Shown here piece after piece: positions 1-8,145 of a stretch of 49,588 nt of DNA. The number at the start of each line of letters is the position of its first letter. The stretch's first letter is position 1. Location: NCBI RefSeq assembly GCF_001280005.1, contig NZ_LGDW01000449.1:1-49588 (forward strand). The letters are read 5' to 3'. A program made the position numbers and the translations under genes. A model generated the notes under the pieces. It searched no databases. It was not told where the DNA came from and saw only the letters and a program-made list of their open reading frames with translations. This stretch comes from Streptomyces sp. NRRL WC-3618. GTDB lineage: Bacteria > Actinomycetota > Actinomycetes > Streptomycetales > Streptomycetaceae.

Positions 1-92
1 GGGGCAACCGGTTTTCGCGGGGTGCCCTGTGTCGGGGGGTTCCGCCGGAGGCGGCGGAGATGCCGAGACGGGTGGGTTGGTGGGAAATGTTT

Positions 93-695
93 CTACCAGC
101 GGGAAGGGGGCGGCGCCGTCAGAACGTCCGCCAGCCTGGCCAGACGGTCACGGAAACGCCGGCGCCCCCGGGCAACAGGGACCCCGTTCTCGCCGGCCGC
201 CGCGCTGACCAAGTGCTGGACGGTGTCCAGGTCCAGCTCCAACCCCTCCGGCACCGCCAGCGACTCATGCGCCATCGACACCAACTCCCCCTCACCCGAC
301 CCCAGCAGCAGCACCTTCGCCCCACCCCGCCGAGCGTCATGAACCCGCTCCAGCAGTGGCCCGCTCACCTCCTCCGGCGTCACCACCAGCAACGTCTCAC
401 CCCGGCGCGCCGCCTCGAGCCGGCCGAGACCGACCGGCAGCCGCCCGGGACCGGACGCCCGCGTGTCATGCCGTACGAGAGTTGGGGCCAGTTCCGGCGT
501 CCCCGACCACGCCGCCTCGTCCACCAGATGCGCCGCCAGGTGCCACGGCTCGTACGCCGGCGTACCGACCAACAGCAAGCCGCCCCCGTACGACACCACG
601 GACCCCCGTAACGCCCCCGCGAACCTCCGGGTCGCCCCCAACCACTCGGTCCCTGCGAGCACTTCGCGCAACAACGCGACCCGTACGGCGTCCAT
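93..695 (-). CDS. Conserved hypothetical protein with a TTA codon
   Basis: A 200-residue protein I cannot assign to a family. The start is the ATG at 695, with an AGGA sequence nine bases upstream; the open frame extends slightly further to a TTG. The protein has no signal peptide or membrane segment. The middle (about residues 95-140) alternates hydrophobic strands with Gly-rich turns (TLLVVTPEEVSGP, then GAKVLLLGSGEGE), which weakly recalls a SIS or Rossmann-like sugar-phosphate fold; this is only a resemblance. The C-terminus is Arg-rich. Codon 29 is TTA (complement of 609-611), a very rare leucine codon in Streptomyces that requires the bldA tRNA, so translation may be tied to development. 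It is divergent from the sialidase at 829 with about 130 bases between them. The gene is real by codon bias; the function is unknown. Confidence 0.7.
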   Translation of the reverse strand: MDAVRVALLREVLAGTEWLGATRRFAGALRGSVVSYGGGLLLVGTPAYEPWHLAAHLVDEAAWSGTPELAPTLVRHDTRASGPGRLPVGLGRLEAARRGETLLVVTPEEVSGPLLERVHDARRGGAKVLLLGSGEGELVSMAHESLAVPEGLELDLDTVQHLVSAAAGENGVPVARGRRRFRDRLARLADVLTAPPPSRW

Positions 696-828
696 GACCG
701 CGCATCCTGCCGCAACCGGCAACTCAGGGCGCTCCCTTCACCATGTTTTCGCCCAACATGGGTAAGGACACGAACCACTGCCCGTACGTGCAGTCCCCCC
801 ACTCACCGTTCTCGCCAAGGAGCCGTTC

Positions 829-1902
829 ATGGCAGAGACAAGCATCCCCTTCAGGTCCGGCAAAGAGGGCTACGCCAGCTACCGCATCCCGGCCGTCGTC
901 GCCACCCGCACCGGCACCCTGCTCGCCCTCTGCGAGGGCCGGCGCGCGTCGGCCTCGGACCACGGGCACATCGACATCGTGCTGAAACGGTCCACGGACG
1001 GCGGCCGCACCTGGGGCCCGCTCATCGTCGCCGCCGACAACGGCGTCAATCTCGCCGGCAACCCCGCCCCGGTCGTCCTCGACACCGGCCGCATCCTCCT
1101 CGTGCACATCCGCGCCGCGGCCACCGCCACCGAGAAGGACATCCTGTTGGGCAAGGTGCCGGCGGCCAAGGGGCGCCGCGTCTGGGTCAGCCACAGCGAC
1201 GACGACGGCCTCACCTGGTCGTCCCTCGTGGAGATCACCGGGCAGGTGAAGAAACCGAACTGGCGCTGGTACGCCACCACCCCCGGCCACGCCGTCCAGC
1301 TGAGCACCGGCCGGGTCGTCGTCGCCGCCAACCACACGATCCCGCCCACCGGGAAAGACCTGGGCAACGAGGGCCAGTACAACAGCGGCCACTGCCTGCT
1401 CAGCGACGACCGCGGCAAGACCTGGCGCATCGGGTACATCGACGAGAACACCAACGGCTACATCAACGTCAACGAGACCACCGCCGCCGAACTCCCCGAC
1501 GGGCGCGTCTACTTCAACACCCGCAACGACTCCCCGTCCCCCGGCAACCGCGCCGACGCCCACTCCACGGACGGCGGCCAGACCCTCACCAAGCCCTTCC
1601 GCCCCCAGGCCGGCCTGACCGCCCCCATCTGCCAGGGCAGCGTGCTCCAGCTCCGCGACCCCGACGTGCTCCTCTACTCCGGCCCCGCCGACCCGGAATT
1701 CCGCGCCCTGATGACCATCCGCGTCTCCACCGACGCCGGCACCACCTGGCGCCCGGCGCACACGGTGAACGGCCTGCCCGCCGCCTACTCCGACCTGGTC
1801 CGCGTCGACGCCGACACCGTCGGACTCCTGTACGAGACCGGCGACTTCAGTGCCTACGAGACGATCAGCTTCCGGCGGGTGCCCGTGACGGACCTCACCT
1901 GA
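829..1902 (+). CDS. Sialidase (exo-alpha-sialidase, GH33-type BNR repeat protein)
   Basis: A 357-residue six-bladed beta-propeller glycosidase predicted to remove terminal sialic acids. A YRIP motif at residues 18-21 supplies the first arginine of the sialidase Arg triad. Asp-box repeats (S-x-D-x-G-x-T-W) occur near residues 55-62, 123-130 and 192-199, with degenerate copies further on (STDGGQT, STDAGTTW). The E-G-R segment after the RIP motif also fits the family. An AAGGAG ribosome binding site sits six bases before the ATG. There is no signal peptide, lectin module or anchor, whereas many bacterial sialidases are secreted, so this enzyme would be cytoplasmic or act on imported sugars. No sialic-acid uptake or nan genes are nearby. 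The family call is firm; the true substrate (sialic acid, KDN or another) is not visible. Confidence 0.9.
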   Translation: MAETSIPFRSGKEGYASYRIPAVVATRTGTLLALCEGRRASASDHGHIDIVLKRSTDGGRTWGPLIVAADNGVNLAGNPAPVVLDTGRILLVHIRAAATATEKDILLGKVPAAKGRRVWVSHSDDDGLTWSSLVEITGQVKKPNWRWYATTPGHAVQLSTGRVVVAANHTIPPTGKDLGNEGQYNSGHCLLSDDRGKTWRIGYIDENTNGYINVNETTAAELPDGRVYFNTRNDSPSPGNRADAHSTDGGQTLTKPFRPQAGLTAPICQGSVLQLRDPDVLLYSGPADPEFRALMTIRVSTDAGTTWRPAHTVNGLPAAYSDLVRVDADTVGLLYETGDFSAYETISFRRVPVTDLT

Positions 1903-1939
1903 GCCCATGGGTGCCCGGGCACGGACGTAAAGTCGGCCC

Positions 1940-2665
1940 ATGACCTCTACCGACAGTGCACAGACCCCCGCCGAGACACCCGCGAAGGCTCCCGCCAAGG
2001 ACCCCTGGGACCTTCCCGACGTCTCCGGGCTCGTCGTCGGCGTGCTCGGCGGGACCGGGCCGCAGGGCAAGGGCCTCGCCTACCGGCTCGCCAGGGCCGG
2101 ACAGAAGGTGATCATCGGGTCGCGCGCCGCCGACCGCGCCCAGGCCGCCGCCGACGAACTCGGCCACGGTGTCGAGGGCGCCGACAACGCCGAGACCGCG
2201 CGCCGCAGCGACATCGTGATCGTCGCCGTGCCCTGGGACGGACACGGCAAGACCCTCGAATCGCTGCGCGAGGAACTGGCCGGCAAGCTCGTCGTCGACT
2301 GCGTGAACCCGCTCGGCTTCGACAAGAAGGGCGCGTACGCGCTGAAGCCGGAGGAGGGCAGCGCCGCCGAACAGGCCGCCGCCCTGCTGCCGGACTCCCG
2401 GGTCACGGCCGCCTTCCACCACCTGTCGGCCGTACTGCTCCAGGACCCGGCGATCGAGGAGATCGACACGGACGTGATGGTCCTCGGCGAGGAGCGCGCG
2501 GACGTGGAGATCGTGCAGGCCCTCGCCGGCCGCATCCCCGGCATGCGCGGCGTCTTCTCGGGCCGGCTGCGCAACGCCCACCAGGTCGAGTCGCTGGTCG
2601 CCAACCTGATCTCCGTGAACCGCCGCTACAAGGCCCACGCGGGCCTGCGCGTCACCGACATCTGA
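1940..2665 (+). CDS. npdG: F420:NADPH oxidoreductase
   Basis: A 241-residue reductase that transfers hydride between NADPH and the deazaflavin cofactor F420, supplying reduced F420 to cytoplasmic F420-dependent enzymes. After a 25-residue Ala/Pro-rich leader it has a Rossmann nucleotide-binding turn (GVLGGTGPQGKGLAYRLA, about residues 34-51). A following strand ends in GSR, as expected for NADP specificity. The central segment has VVDCVNPLGF and the C-terminal half AAFHHLSA, typical of the NADPH-dependent F420 reductase family in actinobacteria. It lies 37 bases after the sialidase stop on the same strand. The ATG has no strong ribosome binding site. The family call is confident. The physiological direction cannot be read from sequence, though F420 reduction is the usual role in actinomycetes. 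Confidence 0.9.
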   Translation: MTSTDSAQTPAETPAKAPAKDPWDLPDVSGLVVGVLGGTGPQGKGLAYRLARAGQKVIIGSRAADRAQAAADELGHGVEGADNAETARRSDIVIVAVPWDGHGKTLESLREELAGKLVVDCVNPLGFDKKGAYALKPEEGSAAEQAAALLPDSRVTAAFHHLSAVLLQDPAIEEIDTDVMVLGEERADVEIVQALAGRIPGMRGVFSGRLRNAHQVESLVANLISVNRRYKAHAGLRVTDI

Positions 2666-2671
2666 GCGGAT

Positions 2672-2706
2672 GGGGGACACTGAACGGGTTTCCGGCAGTG
2701 TCCCCC
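2672..2706 (+). terminator. Hairpin between npdG and the small membrane gene
   Basis: A perfect 11-bp inverted repeat (GGGGGACACTG / CAGTGTCCCCC) with a 13-base loop starts seven bases after the npdG stop and ends just before the ribosome binding site of the next gene. There is no U-run. It probably acts as a partial terminator or processing site that separates expression of the two genes. Confidence 0.6.
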
Positions 2707-2722
2707 GACAGGAGCCCACCCC

Positions 2723-2929
2723 ATGCCCCGCCTTGCCGTCTATGCCCTGATCGTCTGCGTACTCGCCGTGGCCGCAGCCGTCGTGTCCTTCGTCCAGGGC
2801 AACTGGCTGGGGATCGTGTGGGTACTGCTGGCGGGCCTGGCGTCCAACATGGCCTGGTACTACCTCAAGCGGGGCAAGCAGGCCAAACGGGACGAGCGGG
2901 ACGGGGCCCGGAACTCCGTCACCGGCTGA
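2723..2929 (+). CDS. Small two-helix membrane protein
   Basis: A 68-residue protein with two hydrophobic helices (about residues 4-24 and 28-47) and a short charged cytoplasmic tail rich in Lys, Arg and Asp. An AGGAG ribosome binding site precedes the ATG by eight bases. It ends by overlapping the convergent M50 protease stop by 11 bases. It has no recognised catalytic motif and resembles the many small conserved actinobacterial membrane proteins of unknown function. Codon bias and a good ribosome binding site support a real gene; I offer no function. Confidence 0.65.
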   Translation: MPRLAVYALIVCVLAVAAAVVSFVQGNWLGIVWVLLAGLASNMAWYYLKRGKQAKRDERDGARNSVTG

Positions 2930-3719
2930 TGGAGCAGAACTCGTTCGACCCCTGCCAGAAGCGGAACAGCTCCTGACCGCAGTACGTGTCGAACGAACCG
3001 ATCCCCAGACCGCGCAGAATCGTGTCGATCACGTCGAAGAACACACTGTTCACCGGCCCGAGCCACAGCAGCGCGAACACGAACAGCAGCCCGAACGGCG
3101 CGAACGGCTCCACCTGACGCTTGATCTTGTACGACAGCCAGGGCTCGATGACCCCGTAACCGTCGAGGCCGGGCACCGGCAGGAAGTTCAGGATCGCCGC
3201 CGTGACCTGGAGCAGGGCCAGGAAAGCGAGCGCGAACCGGAAATCGCTGGGTACGCCGTCCAGCGCGTCCAGCCAGAACGGCGCCGTGCACACCGCCGCG
3301 AACAGGACGTTCGTCAACGGACCGGCGGCCGAGACCAGACTGTGCTTCCAGCGCCCCCGGATCCGGTCCCGCTCGATGAAGACGGCACCGCCGGGAAGCC
3401 CGATCCCGCCCATGATCACGAAGATCACCGGCAGCACGATGCTGAGCAGCGCGTGCGTGTAGGCGAGCGGGTTGAGGCTCAGATACCCCTTGGCCCCCAC
3501 CGTGATGTCGCCCCCGTGCAACGCCGTGCGCGCGTGCGCGTACTCGTGCAGACACAGCGACACGATCCACGCGGCCGTCACGAACAGGAACACGGCGACA
3601 CCGGGTTGCGCGGCGAACCCGGTCCAGGTGGCCCAGCCCGTGACCGCCGTGACGGCCAGGATCCCGACGAAGACGGGGCTGATCCGCCGGTCGCTGTTGC
3701 GGGTGGTGGCGGTGGTCAT
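2919..3719 (-). CDS. Site-2 protease family (M50) membrane metalloprotease
   Basis: A 266-residue polytopic membrane protein of the M50 family, which cleaves substrates within the membrane using zinc. The zinc motif is H58-E59-Y-A-H62 inside a transmembrane helix, and the third ligand is likely D186 in the L-D-G motif (NFLPVPGLDGYG). Five or six hydrophobic segments are present. There is no PDZ domain, so it belongs with the compact SpoIVFB-like or 'site-2 protease family' proteins rather than RseP. The frame stays open far upstream (to 5207), but the region upstream of 3719 is antisense to the AfsR-like gene. The ATG at 3719 begins the conserved sequence. The gene overlaps the convergent small membrane gene by 11 bases. 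The substrate is unknown; with no anti-sigma factor nearby, context does not help. Confidence 0.88.
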   Translation of the reverse strand: MTTATTRNSDRRISPVFVGILAVTAVTGWATWTGFAAQPGVAVFLFVTAAWIVSLCLHEYAHARTALHGGDITVGAKGYLSLNPLAYTHALLSIVLPVIFVIMGGIGLPGGAVFIERDRIRGRWKHSLVSAAGPLTNVLFAAVCTAPFWLDALDGVPSDFRFALAFLALLQVTAAILNFLPVPGLDGYGVIEPWLSYKIKRQVEPFAPFGLLFVFALLWLGPVNSVFFDVIDTILRGLGIGSFDTYCGQELFRFWQGSNEFCSISR

Positions 3720-3917
3720 GGGGCAGGGCTCCTGAGGACTCGGCGGACAGTGCCGTATGCGACTGCGCGGGCGGGTCGACGCTACCCGTGCTCCGGAAAG
3801 AACGTCCCATCGAGGTCCGGAGGTTCCTGGAGGTTCCCGGAGATCCTGGACTTCTTCCAGTTCACACGCATGTAAACCCGCGCGCGCTCGGCGACCCTCG
3901 CCGGAGAGAATGGACCC

Positions 3918-6900
3918 GTGCGCTACCGCATCCTCGGCACCACCCAGGCACTCCGTCCCGACGGCACCTCCGTCCCGGTCGGCGGGGCGCGGCTGCGCGC
4001 CCTGTTGACCGTGTTCGCCCAGCGACCCGGCCGGAGCGTGCCCACGGGCGTCCTGGTGGAGGAGGTGTGGAACGGTGACGCGCCCGCCGACGCGCCGGCC
4101 GCGCTCCAGGCGCTGGTCGGCCGTTTGCGCCGGGCGCTCGGCCCCGACGCCATCGCCTCCGCCGACGGCGGCTACCGGCTGTGCGCCGTGCCCGACGACG
4201 TCGACCTGCACCGTTTCGAGCGGCTGGCCGGCGAGGGCACGCGCGCGCTGGCCGACGGTGACCCCGCCAAGGCCGCCGCCGTCCTCGACGACGCCCTGGC
4301 CCTCTGGCACGGCCCGGCCCTCGCCGACCTCCCCGACCGCACGGCGGAGGCCGCCCGCTGGGAGACCCGCCGGCTGGACGCGCGCCGCACCCGCCTCACC
4401 GCCGCCCTGGCCCTGGGCGCCGCGGAACAGTCGCTGCCCGAACTGACCGCCCTGTGCGACAGCCACCCCCTGGACGAACCCCTCCAGGCCCTCCGGCTGC
4501 GCGCCCTGCGCGACACGGGCCGCCCGGCCCAGGCGCTGGCCGCGTACGAGGACGTACGGCTGCTGCTGGCGGACCGGCTCGGCGTGGACCCGGGACCCGA
4601 ACTGCGGGCACTGCACGCGGAGTTGCTGAGACCGGACGGCATACCCGAAGGCGCGCGGAGCACGGCCGCCGGCGCTGCGGGCGTGGCTTCCGCACGGGGT
4701 GGCCCGGCGCTCCGTGCGCACCGGCCCGTCGCGGCCTCCAGCACGTCCCGCACCCCACCCCAGACTCCGTCTCCACCTCCGCCCCCGGGCAACCTGCGGG
4801 CCCGCCTCACCTCCTTCGTCGGCCGGGAGGCGGACATCGAGGCCATCCGGGGTGACCTCGCGACGGCCCGGCTCGTGACGCTGCTCGGGCCCGGCGGGGC
4901 CGGGAAGACGCGCCTGTCCCAGGAGGCCGCCGAAGCCGTACGGGACGGGACGAGGGGCGTGGCACCGGACGGGGTGTGGCTGGCCGAACTCGCGCCCGTC
5001 GTCGACCCGGACGCCGTACCGGAGGCCGTGCTCACCGCCGTCGGCGCGCGCGAGACCGTGCTGCGCGGGGCGGGCGCCGAGGAGATGCGCGTCGCCTCCG
5101 CCGACCGCCACGACGACCCCCTCGTACGCCTCGCCGAGCACTGCGCGAACCGGCGGATGCTGATCCTCCTCGACAACTGCGAGCACGTCGTCGACGCCGC
5201 CGCGCATCTCGTCGCGGAGCTGCTGGTGCGCTGCCCGGGAGTCACCGTGCTCGCCACCAGCCGTGAACCCCTGGGCGTACCGGGGGAGTTGGTCCGTCCC
5301 GTCGAACCGCTGCCCGAGCCCGTCGCGCTACGCCTGCTCGCCGACCGGGGGGCCGCCGCCCGGCCCGGGTTCCGGGTCGAGGACGATCCGGAGGCCGCCG
5401 CCGAGATCTGCCGGCGGCTCGACGGGCTGCCGCTCGGCATCGAACTGGCCGCCGCCCGGCTGCGGATGCTGTCGCTGCGGCAGATCGCCGACCGGCTCGA
5501 CGACCGGTTCCGGCTGCTCACCTCCGGCAGCCGTACCGTCCTGCCCCGCCAGCAGACCCTTCGAGCCGTCGTCGACTGGTCCTGGGACCTGCTCGACGCG
5601 GACGAACGGGACGTCCTGCGGCGGCTGTCCGTCTTCGCGGGCGGCTGCGACCTCGCCGCCGCCGAAGCGGTGTGCGGCCCCCTCGCGCTCGAAGTGCTCG
5701 GCTCCCTCGTCGACAAGTCCCTTGTCGTGGCGGCCCCTTCGGACGACGAGAACGGTGCGATGCGCTACCGCCTCCTGGAGACCGTCGCCGAGTACGCCGG
5801 TGAGCGCCTCGACGAGGCGGGCGTCCGCCCCGAAGCCGAGCGCGCGCACCTCACGTACTTCCGTGAACTCGCCCGGACCACCGACCCGTTGCTGCGCGGC
5901 CCCGGCCAACTCGCCGCGCTCGACGTGTTCCAGCGGGAGAGCGAGAACATCCGGGCCGCACTCCGGCACGCCGTCACCGCACGCCAGGAACAGGAAGCGC
6001 TCTGCCTCGTCCTGTCGAGCTCCTGGTACTGGCAGATGCGCGATCTGCGGCTCGCCGGCCGCAACTGGGCCCGCGAGGTCATGAACCTCGGCCCCGACCC
6101 CTTCGCCCTCCCGATCCGCCCCGCCCAGCCTGTGTGGGAGCGCTGCACGGACACCCCGCCGCCCTGGAGCGGAGAGCTCCTCGAAGAGGCCCGGCGTGGC
6201 GTCCACCTCATCCATCTCGCCTCCATGGACATGGAGTTGGAGGCCTGGCAGACACCCGAGGCCCGGCAGAAGCTGCGCGCCATCACCGAGGTCTACGAAC
6301 CCGGCGCCCCGCAGACCTGCCGCTACCCCGGCCTCCTCTGGTTCTACGCCGTCATGCTCACCCGCGACATGGAGCGGCTCAGCGTCATCGTCGGTGAGTC
6401 CGTGCGCACCTGCCGCGAGGCGCAACCCGCCTACGAGTGGGAGCTCGCCGCCTGTCTCCAGATGCGCGCCAACGTCCTCGCCAACCGCAGTGACTGGGCC
6501 GGCGACGCGACCCGCGACGCCGACGAGGCGCTGGAGATCTTCCGCCGCCTCGGGGACGCCTGGGGCGCCGCCGAGGCGCTCTCCGCACGCGGCGAGGCCC
6601 ATGAACGCAGGGCCGAGTACGACAGCGCCGCCGCCGACTTCCGGGACGCGATGGAACTGGCCGACCAACTCGGCGCCCGCGCCCAGAAGACCGTCCTCGC
6701 CGCCCGCCTCGGCAACGTGTTCCTGGAGGCGGGCCGCGTCGACGAGGGCGAACAGATGCTGCGCGACGTGATCGAGAAGGCCGCCGGGATGGTCAACGAA
6801 GCCATGCCCGCCGCCCGGCTCTTCCTCTCGGCCTGGCTCGGCATCACCGACCGGGTCCCCGAGGCGCGCGAGCAACTCCGGCTGCTGCGCGCGGAGTTCA

Positions 6901-7307
6901 GAGCCGCCTCGTTCGTCGTCTTCGACGCCTTCATCCTCGGCGCGCAGTCCTGGCTGGACGTCGCGGAAGGACGGTACGAGGACGCCCTCGGCACGACGCG
7001 ACAGGCGGTGGCCCGCGCGGACGACGAGCTGTCCCGCGCCATCGCCCCCCATCTGCACTCCACCCTGCTGACCACCGGCGCCGCCGCCATCGTCGGCTTC
7101 GACCCCGTCCGTGCCCTCGACGCCGCCCGCTGCCTGGGCGCCGCCGACGGGCTGCTGCCGCCCGGCCATGTCTCCGGACGCGTGGAGCGCGAGGTCCGCA
7201 CGCGTGCCGTCCGCGCGGTCCGTGCGGTGCTCGGCGACGAGGCGTACGAGGCCGCGTACGCCGAGGGCGGTCGCCTCTCCCCCGGGGAGGCGACCGCCCT
7301 CATCTGA
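3918..7307 (+). CDS. AfsR-like SARP regulator with NB-ARC ATPase and TPR domains
   Basis: A 1129-residue transcriptional regulator starting at GTG 3918, preceded by a GGAGAG site. Order of domains: an OmpR-like winged helix (about residues 1-90, with VPVGGARLRALLTVFA), the bacterial transcriptional activator (BTAD) TPR domain (about 95-235), a Pro-rich linker (about 240-290), an NB-ARC/AP-ATPase module, and a long alpha-helical TPR-like C-terminus (about 650-1129). In the ATPase, Walker A is GPGGAGKT near residue 325 and Walker B is MLILLDNCEH near 413, followed by an SREPLG sensor and a GLPLGIELAAARL segment. This architecture matches AfsR and related antibiotic-pathway regulators, which activate transcription in an ATP- and signal-dependent manner. 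It converges on the DrrAB-type exporter with a 10-base gap. No biosynthetic cluster is visible, so the target genes cannot be named. Confidence 0.9.
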   Translation: MRYRILGTTQALRPDGTSVPVGGARLRALLTVFAQRPGRSVPTGVLVEEVWNGDAPADAPAALQALVGRLRRALGPDAIASADGGYRLCAVPDDVDLHRFERLAGEGTRALADGDPAKAAAVLDDALALWHGPALADLPDRTAEAARWETRRLDARRTRLTAALALGAAEQSLPELTALCDSHPLDEPLQALRLRALRDTGRPAQALAAYEDVRLLLADRLGVDPGPELRALHAELLRPDGIPEGARSTAAGAAGVASARGGPALRAHRPVAASSTSRTPPQTPSPPPPPGNLRARLTSFVGREADIEAIRGDLATARLVTLLGPGGAGKTRLSQEAAEAVRDGTRGVAPDGVWLAELAPVVDPDAVPEAVLTAVGARETVLRGAGAEEMRVASADRHDDPLVRLAEHCANRRMLILLDNCEHVVDAAAHLVAELLVRCPGVTVLATSREPLGVPGELVRPVEPLPEPVALRLLADRGAAARPGFRVEDDPEAAAEICRRLDGLPLGIELAAARLRMLSLRQIADRLDDRFRLLTSGSRTVLPRQQTLRAVVDWSWDLLDADERDVLRRLSVFAGGCDLAAAEAVCGPLALEVLGSLVDKSLVVAAPSDDENGAMRYRLLETVAEYAGERLDEAGVRPEAERAHLTYFRELARTTDPLLRGPGQLAALDVFQRESENIRAALRHAVTARQEQEALCLVLSSSWYWQMRDLRLAGRNWAREVMNLGPDPFALPIRPAQPVWERCTDTPPPWSGELLEEARRGVHLIHLASMDMELEAWQTPEARQKLRAITEVYEPGAPQTCRYPGLLWFYAVMLTRDMERLSVIVGESVRTCREAQPAYEWELAACLQMRANVLANRSDWAGDATRDADEALEIFRRLGDAWGAAEALSARGEAHERRAEYDSAAADFRDAMELADQLGARAQKTVLAARLGNVFLEAGRVDEGEQMLRDVIEKAAGMVNEAMPAARLFLSAWLGITDRVPEAREQLRLLRAEFRAASFVVFDAFILGAQSWLDVAEGRYEDALGTTRQAVARADDELSRAIAPHLHSTLLTTGAAAIVGFDPVRALDAARCLGAADGLLPPGHVSGRVEREVRTRAVRAVRAVLGDEAYEAAYAEGGRLSPGEATALI

Positions 7308-7317
7308 CAACCCACCG

Positions 7318-8145
7318 TCAGCTCTTCGTACGGAACTTGTGGATGGCGACCGGCGCCATCACCGCCGTGATGGCCACCGACCAGCCGATGGTCACCCACA
7401 GGGCGTGCGCCACCGGACCGCCCACCATCAGTCCGCGCGCCGCGTCCGCGAGCGTGGACAGCGGGTTGTAGTCGGTGAAGGTCTGGAGCCAGCCCGGCAT
7501 CGACTGCGGCGGGGCGAAGATCGACGAACCGAACTGGAGCGGGAACAGCACCAGGAAGCCCATCGCCTGCACGGACTGCGCGCTCTTCATGATCACGCCC
7601 AGGGTGAGGAACACCCACATGATCGACGAGGCGAACAGCGTGGACAGGCCCACGGCCGCGAACAGGCCGACCCAGTGATGGATCTCGAAGCCGACCAGCA
7701 CGGCGACGATCATCAGCACGGTGGTCGCCAGCAGCATCCGGATCAGCTCGACCGAGATCTTCGCGAACAGCACCGAGCCGCGCCCGATCGGCAGGGACCG
7801 GAAACGGTCCATGACACCGGAGTTGAAGTCCTGGCAGAACCCGGTGCCGACGCCCTGGGACAGCGTCATGCTCATCATCGCGATCATGCCGGGGATCACG
7901 TACTGCACATACCCGTCCTGCCCGCCGCCCAGAGCCTGCCCGATCGAGCCGCCGAAGACGAACACGAACAGCAGGGTGAAGATGATCGGCATCAGCAGGG
8001 CGTCGGCCATCGACTCCGGGTCCTGCCTGATCCACAGCAGGTTGCGGCGGACGAGGGCGCCGGTGTGGCGCAGATGCCCGCGCAGCGGGATACGTCCGTC
8101 GTCCTGGATGTCCTTCACGGGCGCGGTCACGGTCGCGGCGCTCAT
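7318..8145 (-). CDS. ABC-2 type exporter permease (DrrB-like)
   Basis: A 275-residue inner-membrane permease with about six transmembrane helices, the translocation half of an ABC exporter. The N-terminal cytoplasmic part contains RRNLLWIRQDPE before the first helix. The LPIGRGSVLFAKI cytoplasmic loop and the C-terminal NPLSTLADAARGLM segment are characteristic of the daunorubicin-resistance ABC-2 family. Its ATG (8143-8145) overlaps the TGA of the upstream ATPase gene in an ATGA arrangement, so the two are translationally coupled. Members export drugs, lipids or natural products; the substrate is not readable here. The next gene on the other side is convergent (the AfsR-like regulator). Confidence 0.9.
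   Translation of the reverse strand: MSAATVTAPVKDIQDDGRIPLRGHLRHTGALVRRNLLWIRQDPESMADALLMPIIFTLLFVFVFGGSIGQALGGGQDGYVQYVIPGMIAMMSMTLSQGVGTGFCQDFNSGVMDRFRSLPIGRGSVLFAKISVELIRMLLATTVLMIVAVLVGFEIHHWVGLFAAVGLSTLFASSIMWVFLTLGVIMKSAQSVQAMGFLVLFPLQFGSSIFAPPQSMPGWLQTFTDYNPLSTLADAARGLMVGGPVAHALWVTIGWSVAITAVMAPVAIHKFRTKS

Noticed and set aside
724..2070. A 448-residue minus-strand ORF over the sialidase
   Set aside because: The plus strand carries clear sialidase motifs; the antisense frame is low-complexity Gly/Val.
3720..5207. Upstream extension of the M50 protease frame to a 762-residue minus-strand ORF
   Set aside because: The extra 496 codons lie antisense to the AfsR-like gene and show only Gly/Arg/Val-rich shadow composition; the conserved protease begins at ATG 3719.
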